Below are positions 52,436-53,614 of a stretch of 53,614 bases of DNA, one piece after another; position 1 is the first letter of the stretch, and each line of letters starts with the position of its first letter. This DNA comes from Pedobacter zeaxanthinifaciens (lineage in GTDB: Bacteria > Bacteroidota > Bacteroidia > Sphingobacteriales > Sphingobacteriaceae). The stretch spans positions 1 through 53,614 of the forward strand of contig NZ_QMHP01000017.1 in the NCBI RefSeq assembly GCF_003313335.1, in the 5' to 3' direction. The notes under the pieces were generated by a model. It was not told the origin of the DNA. It was given only the letters and a program-made list of their open reading frames with translations, and searched no databases. A program made the position numbers and the translations under genes.

Positions 52436-52558
52436 ACATTTTATATTTTTGGTTATAGGTTAAGGAGATTTAAAACCTCCAGTTAATTACTAATCTGAAA
52501 AGCGTTAATTCTGGATAATCTGCTGGAGCCTTGTTAACCAGCATAATCACTTATTCCA
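52436..52558. other. Spacer between lyase and T9SS genes
   Basis: No TTGGTnnACCAA site was found in this 123-base gap. It holds only a weak GGAG/CTCC stem near 52464-52480 and a GCTGG/CCAGC pair, so the T9SS gene is probably read through from the lyase gene. Confidence 0.4.
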
Positions 52559-53431
52559 CTAATATTCTGTGATATTGAAATCATTGAAGAGCACTGTTTC
52601 ATCTCTAAGCGCATCTGCTTGTAGTAGGCGCCTGTAAATTCCCCACTTTGGTCTGCTACTTGTACAGTTCTTGCGCCACATTTCTATATTGGTAAAGGCC
52701 TGTTTCACCAAAACCTTTCCGTCGCTAATTCTATTGATTTGTATTTCATATTTACCATCGAAAGAAAAAGTTGCCCTTTCTATTACCTCTACCCACTGCC
52801 CCTTGAAATCAGAAAGAGGTACACTCACAATGTACTTTTGGGAGGTGGCGTCGGTTTCCCCTGTATGAATCACCTGCATCACATCTCCAGCTGCACGATA
52901 ACGCGGAGTAAGGGTAATAATTGGCAGCTGGTTATCGCCGTCAATCGGTTTCAATTGATGGATATGGGTAAAATCACTCGAGGGCTTAAAATTGGCATCT
53001 AGTTTAAACTTCCACCGGTAGAGCACACGTTCGTCTCTACTTGCTTTTAAGTTTTCTGGCGACCTATCGTATGTTTTAATTTCATTACGCTGACGATCTG
53101 AGTCTTCGCATTTATCGTTGTCTGGACTCACATGTATCAAAAATGCGAATACATTGCGTTTCAAATCATTATCGTAAACTTGAGTAATGTGCTTACCGAA
53201 ACCAAGATGACTGCAATCAGGCGCTTCAATTACGTCTCCTGTCCCACCAAACACACTGTTGATGAGCTGATAAGTATCCGTAGTACCATTGGCGCTAAGC
53301 GTTGGGCCATCGGTACTGGTTTTAGCCTGTTCCTCAGATTTTAGAATTTCTGGCGTACTGCTAGTTTTCTTCTTGCTACAGCTAAAAAACAACGCTATTA
53401 ATGAAACTAGAAGCAAACTCTGCTTGTTCAT
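52559..53431 (-). CDS. Beta-jelly-roll polysaccharide lyase, lipoprotein
   Basis: A 290-residue lipoprotein: lipobox LFFSC with Cys18, then a Ser/Thr/Lys linker to about 45. The rest reads as a concanavalin-type jelly roll with blocks RQRNEIKTYDRSP (about 113-125), FTHIHQLK (154-161), GQWVEVIERATFS, and RPKWGIYR (260-267). The QRNE, HxHQ and WGIYR positions correspond to the Arg, Gln-x-His and Tyr catalytic sets of PL7-type alginate lyases, but in altered form: RNE instead of R(T/S)E and HIHQ instead of QIH. PL7 divergent or a PL20-like uronan lyase are both possible. It has three operator 12-mers upstream. Confidence 0.65.
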   Translation of the reverse strand: MNKQSLLLVSLIALFFSCSKKKTSSTPEILKSEEQAKTSTDGPTLSANGTTDTYQLINSVFGGTGDVIEAPDCSHLGFGKHITQVYDNDLKRNVFAFLIHVSPDNDKCEDSDRQRNEIKTYDRSPENLKASRDERVLYRWKFKLDANFKPSSDFTHIHQLKPIDGDNQLPIITLTPRYRAAGDVMQVIHTGETDATSQKYIVSVPLSDFKGQWVEVIERATFSFDGKYEIQINRISDGKVLVKQAFTNIEMWRKNCTSSRPKWGIYRRLLQADALRDETVLFNDFNITEY

Positions 53432-53442
53432 ACAATTGGTTT

Positions 53443-53484
53443 TTGGTTAACTAATTTTTGGTCGACCAATATTTGGTTAACCAA
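53443..53484 (-). promoter_or_regulatory. Triple GntR-type operator before the jelly-roll lyase
   Basis: Three 12-mers at exact 15-bp phasing: TTGGTTAACTAA (53443-53454, one mismatch), TTGGTCGACCAA (53458-53469) and TTGGTTAACCAA (53473-53484). Two are perfect palindromes. They lie 12 bases and more upstream of the ATG. Confidence 0.78.
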
Positions 53485-53614
53485 ATTTATAGAAATAAAT
53501 TTATCATCCAAACTTTTTGAAATATTTTTTAAGGCGATTACAAGGCGAATTGACTATCCTACCTGTCATCGTAAGTTTGTAGAGAAAAGTTTGGATAGGA
53601 TTAAACGGAATATA
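53485..53614. other. Right edge, no gene seen
   Basis: A/T-rich stretch with no open frame of note and no further operator. It probably belongs to the upstream region of a gene outside the window. Confidence 0.4.

Overview
The window looks like chromosomal DNA from a Bacteroidota bacterium, most likely Sphingobacteriaceae and Pedobacter-like. The reasons are a SusC/SusD pair, two GLPGLI-family proteins, a type IX secretion sorting domain, abundant Sec lipoproteins with Cys at the cleavage site, TAnnTTTG-type -7 promoter elements, almost no Shine-Dalgarno sequences, and intergenic gaps filled with degenerate 7-8 bp satellites and palindromic interspersed repeats. No rRNA, tRNA, CRISPR array or intact transposon was seen. 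The first ~40 bases carry short repeats that resemble the end of an IS21-family element lying mostly outside the window. Genus-level placement is inference.

Region 1 (about 1-21,000) is mostly housekeeping: mnmE (-), an AI-2E/PerM-type membrane protein (+), a TauE/SafE permease (-), argS (-), a lipoprotein flanked by three copies of a ~95-bp repeat, an arginine-directed group (arginine deiminase-like enzyme, ctlX, arginine decarboxylase-like enzyme), a PolB-type 3'-5' exonuclease, a double ABC ATPase, a beta-propeller-like lipoprotein, RNase R, a carboxypeptidase-regulatory-like protein and a polyprenyl diphosphate synthase.

Region 2 (about 21,000-31,620) has an outer-membrane protein, rplU-rpmA (L27 with an unusual ~62-residue low-complexity tail), and then two tandem GLPGLI proteins with a TonB-receptor-like outer-membrane protein, a Crp/Fnr regulator, three small genes, and a BlaI-type repressor with its M56 (BlaR1-like) membrane metalloprotease. 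A perfect inverted repeat TACGA-N5-TCGTA lies in front of blaI and in front of each GLPGLI gene. This predicts that the BlaI/M56 pair controls its own operon and the GLPGLI/outer-membrane operon. It is the best candidate here for a little-described envelope system.

Region 3 (about 31,680-53,490, all minus strand) is a polysaccharide utilization locus for alginate or a closely related polyuronate. From the far end it runs: jelly-roll lyase, T9SS-sorted giant protein; FadR/GntR regulator, PL17 exo-lyase, KdgF-like cupin, esterase, beta-helix lyase-like protein, hexuronate-type MFS permease, SDR (probable DEH reductase); SusC, SusD, surface lipoprotein, two PL6 lyases. Predicted flow: surface or periplasmic PL6 and jelly-roll lyases cut the polymer, SusCD imports oligomers, PL17 releases unsaturated monomers, the MFS protein carries uronate into the cytosol, KdgF linearizes it to DEH, and the SDR reduces DEH to KDG. 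KDG kinase and aldolase are not in the window. A 12-bp palindrome TTGGTnnACCAA, repeated at 15-16 bp phasing, lies in front of the regulator gene, susC and the jelly-roll lyase, defining a three-promoter regulon for the GntR protein.
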